The translations under genes were made by a program, and so were the position numbers. A DNA stretch of 37,133 nucleotides from Clostridia bacterium (GTDB taxonomy: Bacteria > Bacillota > Clostridia > Oscillospirales > CAG-272): NCBI GenBank assembly GCA_017481265.1, contig JAFUPK010000127.1:1-37133 (forward strand). Reading direction: 5' to 3'. Under the pieces are notes generated by a model. The model had not been told where the DNA came from. It worked only from the letters and a program-made list of their open reading frames with translations, and searched no databases. Shown here one piece after another: positions 25,148 to 33,001 of this stretch; within the stretch, counting starts at the first letter, position 1; every line of letters begins with the position of its first letter.

Positions 25148-25966
25148 TTAATAACAAAAGTCATCCCATGCCCCGTCTGCTCTCGTTTTTATTCTTCCGT
25201 AAAGACGGGAGATCTTTGCTTCTGTAGTGTCGCCGACAGTAGATATATTCCGCATGGTGCACCACACCCTTCTTATCTTTTCATTAAAGATACGTCTGTG
25301 ATCCACCTCATAAGAAAGGATATAAGGATCAAAGAATCCGTCATCCTCCGGAGTAAATCCATCAAACCCCTGAGCATGGAGGAATATACGTCCGAGAACA
25401 CAGTTTCCACATTCAGTATGATGAGTTCTGTCATCGCTTATAAGAGCTGCCCTCTCAAGAAAGGGGGTCATATACGTATAGAGGTCGCAAAGGCATGAAT
25501 CATATTCCATGGCAAGACGGAGCATTACATCATGGGCGATTCTCCTCGGTCTGTATTCATCAGTGCCTTCGGTGGGCGATTCCATGGGACACATATAGTA
25601 AACCGTAATACCGCGAGCACGAAGCAGTTCCGTCAGCTCTTTCATATCGTCATAAAAGCAAGCTTCCCTGTGGACGGCATCCCCGCCGTAGCCCCCGATA
25701 TCATTTACACTGTACATTACAACAACGTGCGTAGGTCTGTAGCGCATAAGATCCTCATCAAGGTGCTCTATCTCATATCTTGCGGTACCTCCGCCGATGC
25801 CCACATTATACATACGAATATTATCAGACTTGAAATTACTGAGATAATACTCAAATATCATTTCCGTCCAAATTCCGCCGGCGGTGAGACTGTCTCCGAG
25901 AAAGCAAACACGGGAATCCCTCGGAAACTTGGGTATGCCGCAGCCTTTGTAATCATTATAATTCAT
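25148..25966 (-). CDS. SGNH/GDSL-family hydrolase
   Basis: A 272-residue esterase-like protein. Block I is LGDSLTAG (nucleophile S26), block II is NVGIGGGTA (oxyanion Gly), block III is YSVNDI (N88) and block V is SDDRTHH (Asp/His of the triad, about 179-183). No signal peptide, so probably intracellular. Such enzymes deacetylate sugars or cleave lipids; the substrate is unknown. Good AAGGAAGG site before the ATG. It may have lost about 31 C-terminal residues, since the frame continues after the stop. It follows the dihydrouridine synthase gene by 32 nt and precedes an MFS transporter. Confidence 0.8.
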   Translation of the reverse strand: MNYNDYKGCGIPKFPRDSRVCFLGDSLTAGGIWTEMIFEYYLSNFKSDNIRMYNVGIGGGTARYEIEHLDEDLMRYRPTHVVVMYSVNDIGGYGGDAVHREACFYDDMKELTELLRARGITVYYMCPMESPTEGTDEYRPRRIAHDVMLRLAMEYDSCLCDLYTYMTPFLERAALISDDRTHHTECGNCVLGRIFLHAQGFDGFTPEDDGFFDPYILSYEVDHRRIFNEKIRRVWCTMRNISTVGDTTEAKISRLYGRIKTRADGAWDDFCY

Positions 25967-25998
25967 AAGATGTCCTTCCTTGTAGTTATGTTATTATT

Positions 25999-26958
25999 TT
26001 AGAGCAAGGCATAAAGGATTTCGGTAAACTCATCAAGAGTAGAAGCATGATTCAGTGCATCACGAACAGCTGATGAGCCTCGTATTCCTCTGATAAAGTG
26101 AGCGGCGCGTCCTCTTGACTCGCGGATGCCCTGCTCTTCTCCCTTGACAGCGACAACGTCACGAACAAGGCGGATAGCGAGCTCTATCCTCTCTTTTACG
26201 GTTGGCTGAGTATATATCTTACCCTCTGCGACATATTTGATCTCCGAAAACAGCCATACGTTCCCAAGAGCAGCTCTTCCCACAGCAACACCGTCGCATT
26301 CTGTTTCTTGAATCATTCTCAAAGCATCGCCACCACAGCAAATATCGCCGTTGCCAATAACGGTAACACTGCGGTCAACTGCCAAACGGACATCACGAAT
26401 AACGCCATTATCGCTTGAAGGAGCATACATTTGCTCACGGGTACGCCCGTGCACTGTGATCTGTGAAGCGCCGCTTTCTGCCATAAGAGAGGCAAAATAC
26501 GGTGCATTTATACAGCTTTTATCCCATCCTGCGCGTATTTTTACCGAAAGCGGAATTTTATACCTATCAGTTACAGTTCTTACACTCTTCACTATGCGTG
26601 CAGAAAGCTCCGGATCTCTCATAAGAGCGGAACCGTCCCCCGATGATACTATCTTTTTAACCGGGCATCCCATATTTATATCTACAGAACCAGGAAAGGT
26701 CTTATCTTTGTAGAACTCAAGAAGTCTTTCGGTTGCTTCCTTCATCTGTGACGGATCATGACCGAAAAGCTGAAGCGCACAAGGGCCTTCACTCTTGTCT
26801 ATGGCGGCAAGCTTAAAGGTCTTTTTATCTCCAAAGCAGACAGCCGCTGCCGAGATCATTTCTGTTACAGTTCCGTCAGCCCCCATTTCCGTGCATATCA
26901 GCCTGAATGGAGCATCCGTGAAGCCCGCCATTGGGGCAAGATATACGGGAAACGTCAC
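25999..26958 (-). CDS. dus: tRNA-dihydrouridine synthase
   Basis: A 319-residue FMN-dependent reductase forming dihydrouridine in tRNA D-loops. It has YLAPMAGFTDAPFR at the N-terminus, LQLFGHDP, DINMGCPVKKIV with the catalytic Cys, 'SVKIRAGWD', the HGRTREQMY flavin/RNA motif and VIGNGDI. It resembles the DusB branch. GTG start (26958) with AAGGATG upstream. First gene of the unit with the SGNH hydrolase and MFS transporter. Confidence 0.93.
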   Translation of the reverse strand: MTFPVYLAPMAGFTDAPFRLICTEMGADGTVTEMISAAAVCFGDKKTFKLAAIDKSEGPCALQLFGHDPSQMKEATERLLEFYKDKTFPGSVDINMGCPVKKIVSSGDGSALMRDPELSARIVKSVRTVTDRYKIPLSVKIRAGWDKSCINAPYFASLMAESGASQITVHGRTREQMYAPSSDNGVIRDVRLAVDRSVTVIGNGDICCGGDALRMIQETECDGVAVGRAALGNVWLFSEIKYVAEGKIYTQPTVKERIELAIRLVRDVVAVKGEEQGIRESRGRAAHFIRGIRGSSAVRDALNHASTLDEFTEILYALL

Positions 26959-27120
26959 TTCTCATCCTTCTTTCGTATTTTCTAAGCTCATTTTATCACA
27001 CAAGTGCTCTGTTTTCAATAAGGCTTTAAAAATAAATTCACTTTTTCCCTTGACATTGACTCGCCAGATGGCTGTCACGAAATATTTAGCATATTTCCAT
27101 TTAATTTTTACATTAAGTTC

Positions 27121-27149
27121 TTGTACTATCAAAAGAAAAATAGTATAAT
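27121..27149 (+). promoter_or_regulatory. SigA-type promoter of the galactokinase-like operon
   Basis: TTGTAC (27121-27126), 17-nt spacer, TATAAT (27144-27149), 52 nt before the ATG. Confidence 0.7.
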
Positions 27150-27201
27150 ATACTATGTATAAGTTTAAATAACCTTGCGTATATCGCTGAAAGGACTAAA
27201 T

Positions 27202-28494
27202 ATGAAAATAAGTGACATCAAAACAAAAATCGCAGCCGGCCTGCTTGACGCCTCTATGTGTGACCTGCTTGCAGTTCCTACTGCAAGACTCGAAAATGAG
27301 CGCGAGCGATACATCAATGCGGCTGACTCCTTTGCCTCGATCTACGGAGACTCGGATAGTATACGTCTTTTCTCCGTCGGAGGACGCAGTGAGATATCCG
27401 GAAACCATACCGACCACAACTTCGGCAGAGTTATCGCAGCATCCGTAAATCTTGATATCCTCGCTTTTGCAGTTCCCACTGATGACGGTGAGGTTCGCAT
27501 CAAAAGTGAAGGATTCCCTGAGGACATCGTTGCCGCAGGTAAATGCGAAGCCCCCGATCCGAAGCTTTATTATACCTCCGCATCCATAATTGCAGGTATG
27601 CAGAAGGCTTTCCTTAATGCGGGCTACAAAATCGGCGGATTCAAAGCATATACCACATCCAATGTACTCAAGGGATCCGGTATCTCATCATCTGCCGCAT
27701 TTGAGGTAATGGTCGGTAATATCTTAAATCACCTGTACAATGATGGCAAGGTTTCAAATGTTGAAATCGCTAAGATGGCACAGTTTGCTGAAAATGAGTA
27801 TTTCGGTAAACCATGCGGTCTTATGGACCAGACTGCCTGCGCGGTCGGCGGATTTATCACTATTGATTTTGAAGACCCCACAAATCTTAAGATCGAAAGC
27901 ATCGGGTTCGATCTCACCGAAGCAGGATATTCCCTTTGCATCGTCAATACAGGCGGAAACCATGCTGACCTTAACGAGGACTATGCATCCGTACCCGCTG
28001 AAATGAAGTCTGTAGCCAAGCTTCTCGGAAGAAACGTTCTTCGCGGAGCTACAGTCGAAGAGCTTCTTTCCAAGGTGGGTGAGATTCGCGAAAAGTGCGG
28101 AGACCGTGCGCTACTCCGTGCACTCCACTTCATAAACGAAAATGAAAGAGTCGAAGATCAAGTAGAAGCTCTGAAAGCAGGCGATATAGATGCATTTTTC
28201 CTTGGCGTTACAGGAAGCGGCAACTCAAGCTTCAAGTATCTGCAGAATGTTTACACCACAAAGAATGTCTCCGAGCAGGGACTCTCTCTTGCGCTCTGCG
28301 TAACCGAGAATTTCCTCAAGGGCAAGCGTGCTGTATGCAGAGTTCACGGTGGCGGATTCGCCGGAACGATCCAGGCATTTATCCCCGTTGGTGACACAGA
28401 AGAATACAAAGCTCTTATGGATTCCGTGTTTGGCGCAGGTGCCTGCCATGTTCTTTCTGTTCGCCGTGCGGGTGCTGTCGAGCTTACATTTTGA
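27202..28494 (+). CDS. galK: GHMP-family kinase, galactokinase-like
   Basis: A 430-residue kinase. Motif 1 GGRSEISGNHTDH (60-72) is the galactokinase signature with Asn replacing the usual Glu in GEHTD. Motif 2 GSGISSSAAFE (158-168) is the ATP loop. GLMDQ (207-211) contains the catalytic Asp. Motif 3 VHGGGFAGTIQAF is near the C-terminus. Galactokinases phosphorylate galactose at C1 for the Leloir pathway; no galT or galE is nearby, so a related sugar cannot be excluded. ATG 27202 with AAAGGA six bases upstream. A small membrane protein gene starts 2 nt after the stop. Confidence 0.85.
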   Translation: MKISDIKTKIAAGLLDASMCDLLAVPTARLENERERYINAADSFASIYGDSDSIRLFSVGGRSEISGNHTDHNFGRVIAASVNLDILAFAVPTDDGEVRIKSEGFPEDIVAAGKCEAPDPKLYYTSASIIAGMQKAFLNAGYKIGGFKAYTTSNVLKGSGISSSAAFEVMVGNILNHLYNDGKVSNVEIAKMAQFAENEYFGKPCGLMDQTACAVGGFITIDFEDPTNLKIESIGFDLTEAGYSLCIVNTGGNHADLNEDYASVPAEMKSVAKLLGRNVLRGATVEELLSKVGEIREKCGDRALLRALHFINENERVEDQVEALKAGDIDAFFLGVTGSGNSSFKYLQNVYTTKNVSEQGLSLALCVTENFLKGKRAVCRVHGGGFAGTIQAFIPVGDTEEYKALMDSVFGAGACHVLSVRRAGAVELTF

Positions 28495-28496
28495 TC

Positions 28497-28898
28497 ATGA
28501 AAAAAGAGAATAAAACTACAGCGGCCGAAAAGAATAAGCGCATACGAAAAAAGGTTCTGCTTTTGATCTTAAGCTTTATTCTGCAGTTTGGACTTTATGT
28601 TCTGTTGCTCGTTTTGGGCACGGCATTTCATGAGCTGTTCTACACCATAGGCTTTACGGCTTACCTTACGGTAGGAGCTATAGTTCTTGTAGCGTACTAC
28701 GTCATGAACGGAGCCACGTTCTCTTCTTCAAGCTCCGCTGATGTACGCAGAATCGACAGCGCATACGCAGACAAGCTTGAACGGTCAAAGGAGAAGGCTA
28801 AAAAGCTTCATTTCATACTTCTGCCAATGGCAGTCCTCCTGCTTCTTATTTTCGCTGATATGTATTTCGGTGAAACAATGAAAAACCTTTTCGGGTGA
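28497..28898 (+). CDS. Small membrane protein of unknown function
   Basis: 133 residues: a basic N-terminus (KKENKTTAAEKNKRIRKK), two adjacent hydrophobic helices (about 18-45 and 48-68), a charged central segment with Ser-rich start (TFSSSSSADVRRID) and a third helix near the C-terminus. No family recognised. It starts 2 nt after galK and overlaps the rlmH leader, so it is translationally coupled in the operon galK - this gene - rlmH. Confidence 0.65.
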   Translation: MKKENKTTAAEKNKRIRKKVLLLILSFILQFGLYVLLLVLGTAFHELFYTIGFTAYLTVGAIVLVAYYVMNGATFSSSSSADVRRIDSAYADKLERSKEKAKKLHFILLPMAVLLLLIFADMYFGETMKNLFG

Positions 28899-28903
28899 TC
28901 TGT

Positions 28904-29377
28904 ATGCTATCAGTTTACGTTATTGCCGTCGGTCAGCTACGTGAAAAGTATTTCAGAGCTGCTGCCGATGAGTACAAAAAAAGACTCGGAAATGTCACAG
29001 AGATTGAAATAAAGGAAGAAAAGCTACCCGCTGATCCGTCGCAAGCACAGATAATCAGTGCGCTCGATAAGGAGTCATCACGAATCCTCGAGGCTATACC
29101 CAAGCGCTCCTTTGTTATTCCAATGTGCATCGAGGGAAAGCAAATGAGTTCTGAAGAATTCTCGGGCGTGCTTGACCGAGCCGCGCTTGCCGGCAAGTCC
29201 TCAGTCACTTTTATAATTGGCTCATCTCACGGACTATCCGAAAAGGTAAAGGCGGCGGCAGATCTTAAGCTGTCTATGTCAAAAATGACGTTTCCCCACA
29301 AGCTCGCACGGGTCATGCTCTTCGAGGCAGTCTATCGAGCTTGTGAAATATCTTCGGGAAGTAAATATCACAAATAA
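28904..29377 (+). CDS. rlmH: 23S rRNA (pseudouridine1915-N3)-methyltransferase RlmH
   Basis: A 157-residue SPOUT-class methyltransferase that modifies helix 69 of 23S rRNA. It shows 'VYVIAVGQLREKYFRAAADEY', the AdoMet-knot motif FIIGSSHGLS (usually FIIGGxxGL, here SS instead of GG) and the C-terminal 'TFPHKLARVMLFEAVYRACEI..GSKYHK'. The ATG at 28904 fits the family start; an upstream GTG at 28895 is less likely. Confidence 0.93.
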   Translation: MLSVYVIAVGQLREKYFRAAADEYKKRLGNVTEIEIKEEKLPADPSQAQIISALDKESSRILEAIPKRSFVIPMCIEGKQMSSEEFSGVLDRAALAGKSSVTFIIGSSHGLSEKVKAAADLKLSMSKMTFPHKLARVMLFEAVYRACEISSGSKYHK

Positions 29378-29409
29378 TGTTATTCACTTTCTTAAAGAAA
29401 GGCAGAAAA

Positions 29410-31134
29410 ATGAACCTATCCCTACGTAAAAAATTCACAAGAATCGGCTCAGCTATCCTATTTGCAGCCCTTTCGCTCGGTGCAGTAATGTATTTTCTTG
29501 CCTCTGGCAAGGAATCCGGCCCTATAAACATCACTAATCATGATTCACCAAGCACTGAAGCGGAAAGTGATACACCGAGCTACATCTTTATTGAGGATGA
29601 AAAAGAACCCACACTGACAGTTGATGAATTGCTTTCACAGATCAAAAACACTGAATACGATTCTGTAATTGATGTAATTGATCCTTCACTGCTGTCAGAC
29701 AAGCTTACATCTCTTCCCGGTGCCGGTCATCTTGCCGCCGCAGGATATTACACTACAGATTATTCATACGAGGACGGCAGTTATGTTCTCGGAAAAATGC
29801 CGGGGCTTGTCTTGCCGCTTTCATATTCATTGCGAAACAAGATTGTGCAAAAGCTTGAGTATAAGCAGCTAACGGATTATGCCCCATTCACCGCTGTTTA
29901 CACAGATGCAGATGTAGAACGTCCTGCCATAGAGCTGTATATGGGTTATATATTTGTAGACAATGGGAACACCATAGACATCTACAGCTCCCTCGGATAT
30001 TATCTCATGTCCTTCAATGATTCGGAATATGTCCCCGCATATACAAGAGACTCCGCGGGCAATCCGCTATTTTACCGAATGGAAACCGTTGAAATTCCGA
30101 TTCCCGAGGACGGTGATATCGTTCGCGATACAGACGGCGAAAGAGTTCGTGATCCTCACGAAAAGGAGGAAACTGTTCTCATGCAGGGCGAGCTTGACCG
30201 CGAGGAAGACGATACCTCCGAATATGAAAAAAAGATCGAAGAAGAAAGAAAGGCATACTATTCCCTCTCGTATGACGGAACATATTTCGTTCGTTCAGAT
30301 TACAATGATCAAACAGACGGACGTGGCATATATTTTAACTATCCCTCGTACTACGGGCTTACAGATTCCAACATTTCTATGGGAGTTGAAACATTCGAAA
30401 AGTTCACTCAAAACATAGACGGAGAGATCTCTGTAAAGCACGATGCCGAATGGCAGTATTACAGATACGGTTATCCCATTTCCGATGACAAATATGAACG
30501 GGCATACAACTTCAAGGGCGGTCTCGGTTGTGTGTTCACCGAAGCATATTATAATGACGGCGGACTCTTCTTTGTAAATGCAAACGGTAATAAGGCGTTC
30601 AACACTCTGCGCAAATACAATGATGAAAACGCAGACAGATATGTTATTGAGAACTACATGCCTCCGATATCCGCAGGTCCTGAAAGCATTGGCTATTTTT
30701 ACTTCGATAACGGATACGTACGCGCTCGCTTTGAGACCATCGACTATTGGAACTACTCAAAAAACAACCGCATACAGGTCTATTCAAGCGAAGAGGTGCT
30801 GCTTAATACCAAGGGTGAACAGTTTCCTATACCAAAAGGATATTCTCTTAAGGGATATTCTGACGGTATGCTGCTTCTCGAGCACAACGGATACTACGGT
30901 TTTATGAACACTTCAGGCGACTGGGTGGCTGAGCCTATCTTCACTTACGCAGAAGCCTTCCACGAGGGGCTCGGTGTGCTTATGACTCCCGACGGACGCT
31001 ATGGAATGATCGACACCGCAGGTAACATCGTACTTCCCTTTGCGTACAAGCATATATCATCCTGTTCTGACGGTCTGATAGCCGCTTATACCGAAGAAAA
31101 CGGCTGGGAGATCATCCGAAAGATGACTGTGTAA
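29410..31134 (+). CDS. Membrane-anchored WG-repeat protein
   Basis: 574 residues. After a basic start (MNLSLRKKFTR), residues 14-33 form a membrane anchor or signal, so the protein probably acts outside the membrane. A linker rich in Asp/Glu/Ser/Pro follows. The C-terminal third contains repeats of the WG (KWG) type: GYYGFMNTSGDWVAEPIF, RYGMIDTAGNIVLPFAY. A highly charged segment near residues 240-285 is rich in Glu/Asp/Lys. Function unknown. AAAGG eight bases before the ATG at 29410 decides the start; an ATG at 29377 overlaps rlmH. Confidence 0.75.
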   Translation: MNLSLRKKFTRIGSAILFAALSLGAVMYFLASGKESGPINITNHDSPSTEAESDTPSYIFIEDEKEPTLTVDELLSQIKNTEYDSVIDVIDPSLLSDKLTSLPGAGHLAAAGYYTTDYSYEDGSYVLGKMPGLVLPLSYSLRNKIVQKLEYKQLTDYAPFTAVYTDADVERPAIELYMGYIFVDNGNTIDIYSSLGYYLMSFNDSEYVPAYTRDSAGNPLFYRMETVEIPIPEDGDIVRDTDGERVRDPHEKEETVLMQGELDREEDDTSEYEKKIEEERKAYYSLSYDGTYFVRSDYNDQTDGRGIYFNYPSYYGLTDSNISMGVETFEKFTQNIDGEISVKHDAEWQYYRYGYPISDDKYERAYNFKGGLGCVFTEAYYNDGGLFFVNANGNKAFNTLRKYNDENADRYVIENYMPPISAGPESIGYFYFDNGYVRARFETIDYWNYSKNNRIQVYSSEEVLLNTKGEQFPIPKGYSLKGYSDGMLLLEHNGYYGFMNTSGDWVAEPIFTYAEAFHEGLGVLMTPDGRYGMIDTAGNIVLPFAYKHISSCSDGLIAAYTEENGWEIIRKMTV

Positions 31135-31175
31135 GGCATATTTCCAAAGAGGACTTCATAAAATCAAACATATCA

Positions 31176-31211
31176 TCAGCCATATCAGGTCACATGATCC
31201 GATATGGCTGA
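31176..31211. repeat. Perfect 11-bp inverted repeat before the symporter gene
   Basis: TCAGCCATATC (31176-31186) and GATATGGCTGA (31201-31211) with a 14-nt loop. It is followed by ATTATTT, so it could be a weak terminator for the WG-repeat gene, or a leader structure just ahead of the ribosome binding site at 31219. The ATG at 31204 lies inside the stem. Confidence 0.45.
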
Positions 31212-31227
31212 ATTATTTGGAGATTCT

Positions 31228-32550
31228 ATGGAGCTTTTCGCAGCCTTTCTTAATACTTATATCATGCCCGTTATGCTTATTCTATGCGGATGTATTCTGG
31301 CTTATAAGATAAGATTACACCGAATCCTGTCACCACACAATTTCATTAAAGCGCTGAAGGATTCACAAAAGTCAAGCGGTGTTTCTCCCGCAAAAGCAAT
31401 GTGCACTGCCCTTGCCGGAACGCTTGGCGTAGGCAATATTGCGGGAGTTGCAACAGCGATTACCGCAGGCGGAGCAGGTGCTGTAATGTGGATGTGGATA
31501 GGTGCTGTAGTCTCAATGAGCGTAAAGTACGGAGAAGTCGCTCTCGCGGTAAAATATCGCAAAACAGCAAATGACTCCTATTACGGCGGTGCCATGTACA
31601 CTATTAAGGAAGGACTCAAAAAGCGTATCGGCAGGCAAAAAGCAAAGCTTCTCGGAGGAGCATTCGCCGTAATGTGTCTTGTAAATTCTTTTGTTACCGG
31701 TAATATAGTTCAGTCGAACTCAGCCGCTACAGTCTTTCCGTCTGTTTCTCCAAAGGTAATCGGCACGGTGTTTGCACTTGGTATTATCATAATAACAGCT
31801 ATAGGCACAAATCGCATATCGAGCATCACTTACGCGCTCATACCTCCGCTTTCCGCAGTTTATATTCTTTTGTCACTCAGCGTGATCGTGCGAAATATGT
31901 CGTACCTTCCGAGCGTACTGTCTGAAATTACAAATAGCGCATTTTCTATAAGAGCCGCAGCAGGCGGAGCAGCAGGGCTCGGCATACGTGAGGCGATCCG
32001 TTTCGGTATTACACGAGGGATTTTCTCTAACGAAGCGGGATGCGGAACCGCGCCGACAGCTCATGCATCAGCAGATACTAAAAGTCCGCACCATCAAGGG
32101 TGCTTCGGGATCTTTGAAGTTATCGCGGACACGTTGATCCTCTGCAGTATGACAGCTTTTGTTATACTAATCGGGAAAAAGAAGTACCCTGCTCTGTTTA
32201 CAGACTTCGACGGTGTTCCGCTTACTCTCGAAGTGTTTGATAAGCTGTTAGGGAACTCCGCGTATTACATTATCGGAGTATCCGTTATACTTTTCGCTTT
32301 TGCAACAATAATTGCTCAGCTATATTACGGTAAGATCGCAATAGGATATTTCACGGGATCAAAACATTCTGAAGCTCTCTATGCACTTTTGGCGGCAGGC
32401 TGTGCGTATTTCGGCGCAGGAATGGATGCTGCACCAATGTGGATAAGTGCAGACATTGTTGTTGGAATTATGACAGTTATGAACGTCTGCGTCCTGTTTC
32501 TGCTGAGAGATGAGATAAGAGATTTGTCAAAGTACAATATAAACAAATAG
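31228..32550 (+). CDS. Alanine/glycine:cation symporter (AGCS family)
   Basis: A 440-residue sodium- or proton-coupled amino acid carrier with about ten to eleven membrane helices. The family signature GTLGVGNIAGVATAI and 'FSNEAGCGTAPTAHASADT' are clear. ATG 31228 is preferred because GGAG lies 6 nt upstream; the alternative ATG at 31204 is inside the inverted repeat and has no ribosome binding site. The last core gene before the accessory segment. Confidence 0.88.
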   Translation: MELFAAFLNTYIMPVMLILCGCILAYKIRLHRILSPHNFIKALKDSQKSSGVSPAKAMCTALAGTLGVGNIAGVATAITAGGAGAVMWMWIGAVVSMSVKYGEVALAVKYRKTANDSYYGGAMYTIKEGLKKRIGRQKAKLLGGAFAVMCLVNSFVTGNIVQSNSAATVFPSVSPKVIGTVFALGIIIITAIGTNRISSITYALIPPLSAVYILLSLSVIVRNMSYLPSVLSEITNSAFSIRAAAGGAAGLGIREAIRFGITRGIFSNEAGCGTAPTAHASADTKSPHHQGCFGIFEVIADTLILCSMTAFVILIGKKKYPALFTDFDGVPLTLEVFDKLLGNSAYYIIGVSVILFAFATIIAQLYYGKIAIGYFTGSKHSEALYALLAAGCAYFGAGMDAAPMWISADIVVGIMTVMNVCVLFLLRDEIRDLSKYNINK

Positions 32551-32604
32551 TCTGACGTTGTATTGCAAATATTGCGAAAAGATCGGCAACATTCCATATA
32601 AGGC

Positions 32605-32633
32605 TTGACTTTTTTGATTTTTTGAGGTAAAAT
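32605..32633 (+). promoter_or_regulatory. Promoter ahead of the tRNA-like region
   Basis: TTGACT (32605-32610), 17-nt spacer, TAAAAT (32628-32633). Predicted start near 32640. The intact tRNA at 32844 has no comparably good promoter of its own. Confidence 0.6.
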
Positions 32634-32639
32634 ATATAT

Positions 32640-32758
32640 CGCCGACGAAGAGTAGCGCTGTTGGTAGCACGATTTCTTTGGGAGCGTGAACAAACTTCTC
32701 AGCATCGAAAAATCAAAAGTGCGAAAAAGCCTTGTAATACGGGCATTTTCGGCACTTT
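32640..32758 (+). ncRNA. tRNA-Pro-like remnant or small RNA with terminator-like hairpin
   Basis: Starting at the predicted transcription start, GTAGCGCTGTTGGTAGCAC (32652-32670) looks like a tRNA D-arm, followed by CTTTGGGAG (32676-32684), the anticodon loop of tRNA-Pro(UGG). The anticodon stem no longer pairs and no T-arm or CCA end follows. A long imperfect hairpin (32716-32758) comes next with TTTAC after it. Either a decayed tRNA-Pro left by an insertion or a short structured RNA. Confidence 0.35.
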
Positions 32759-32843
32759 ACAAAATCTCAAAAAAGCGTAAAAATCGGGTTTGACCACAGT
32801 TTGTCCCACTTCTACGCAAAAACTTAAAAATTTAATACAAAAT

Positions 32844-32919
32844 CGGGGTGTGGCTCAGCTGGTAGAGCGGGTGGTTTGGGACCATCAGGCCGCAGGTTCA
32901 AGTCCTGTCACTCCGACCA
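32844..32919 (+). tRNA. tRNA-Pro (anticodon UGG)
   Basis: 76 nt cloverleaf. Acceptor CGGGGTG/CACTCCG with one G-U pair; D-arm GCTC/GAGC; anticodon arm GGTGG-TTTGGGA-CCATC with anticodon TGG; 5-nt variable loop; T-arm GCAGG-TTCAAGT-CCTGT; discriminator A and an encoded CCA. All genes downstream to the window end look accessory, as is common after tRNA integration sites. Confidence 0.95.
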
Positions 32920-32921
32920 AA

Positions 32922-32977
32922 TTTGCGGATTCGTCCGCATACGAAAGCCGCAAAGTAGGGATACTTTGCGGCTTTTT
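32922..32977 (+). terminator. UUCG hairpin and intrinsic terminator after tRNA-Pro
   Basis: TGCGGA-TTCG-TCCGCA (32924-32939) is a stable UUCG tetraloop stem. Then AAAGCCGCAAAGTA (32944-32957) pairs perfectly with TACTTTGCGGCTTT (32962-32975), with a T-tract. The segment CCGCAAA (32948-32954) could instead pair with TTTGCGG at 32922-32928, giving a possible antiterminated form. Confidence 0.8.
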
Positions 32978-33001
32978 AATCAAAAACAAGGAGGGTTAAA
33001 C

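Noticed and set aside
27055..27080. Imperfect dyad TGACTCGCCA/TGGCTGTCA between dus and galK
   Set aside because: Mismatched and not aligned with a promoter element; too weak to call an operator.
32640..32700. T-box-like reading of the GACGAAGAGTAG sequence
   Set aside because: No T-box core (GGTGG), specifier loop or downstream synthetase/amino acid gene is present; the tRNA-like reading explains more of it.
32790..32999. Open frame across tRNA-Pro giving a protein with DHQAAGSSPVTPT
   Set aside because: It is the translation of the tRNA gene itself, a well-known annotation artefact; no ribosome binding site.
32876..33001. N-terminal extension of the DUF3644 protein starting inside tRNA-Pro
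   Set aside because: The extension translates tRNA and terminator sequence; AAGGAGGG points to the ATG at 33002.
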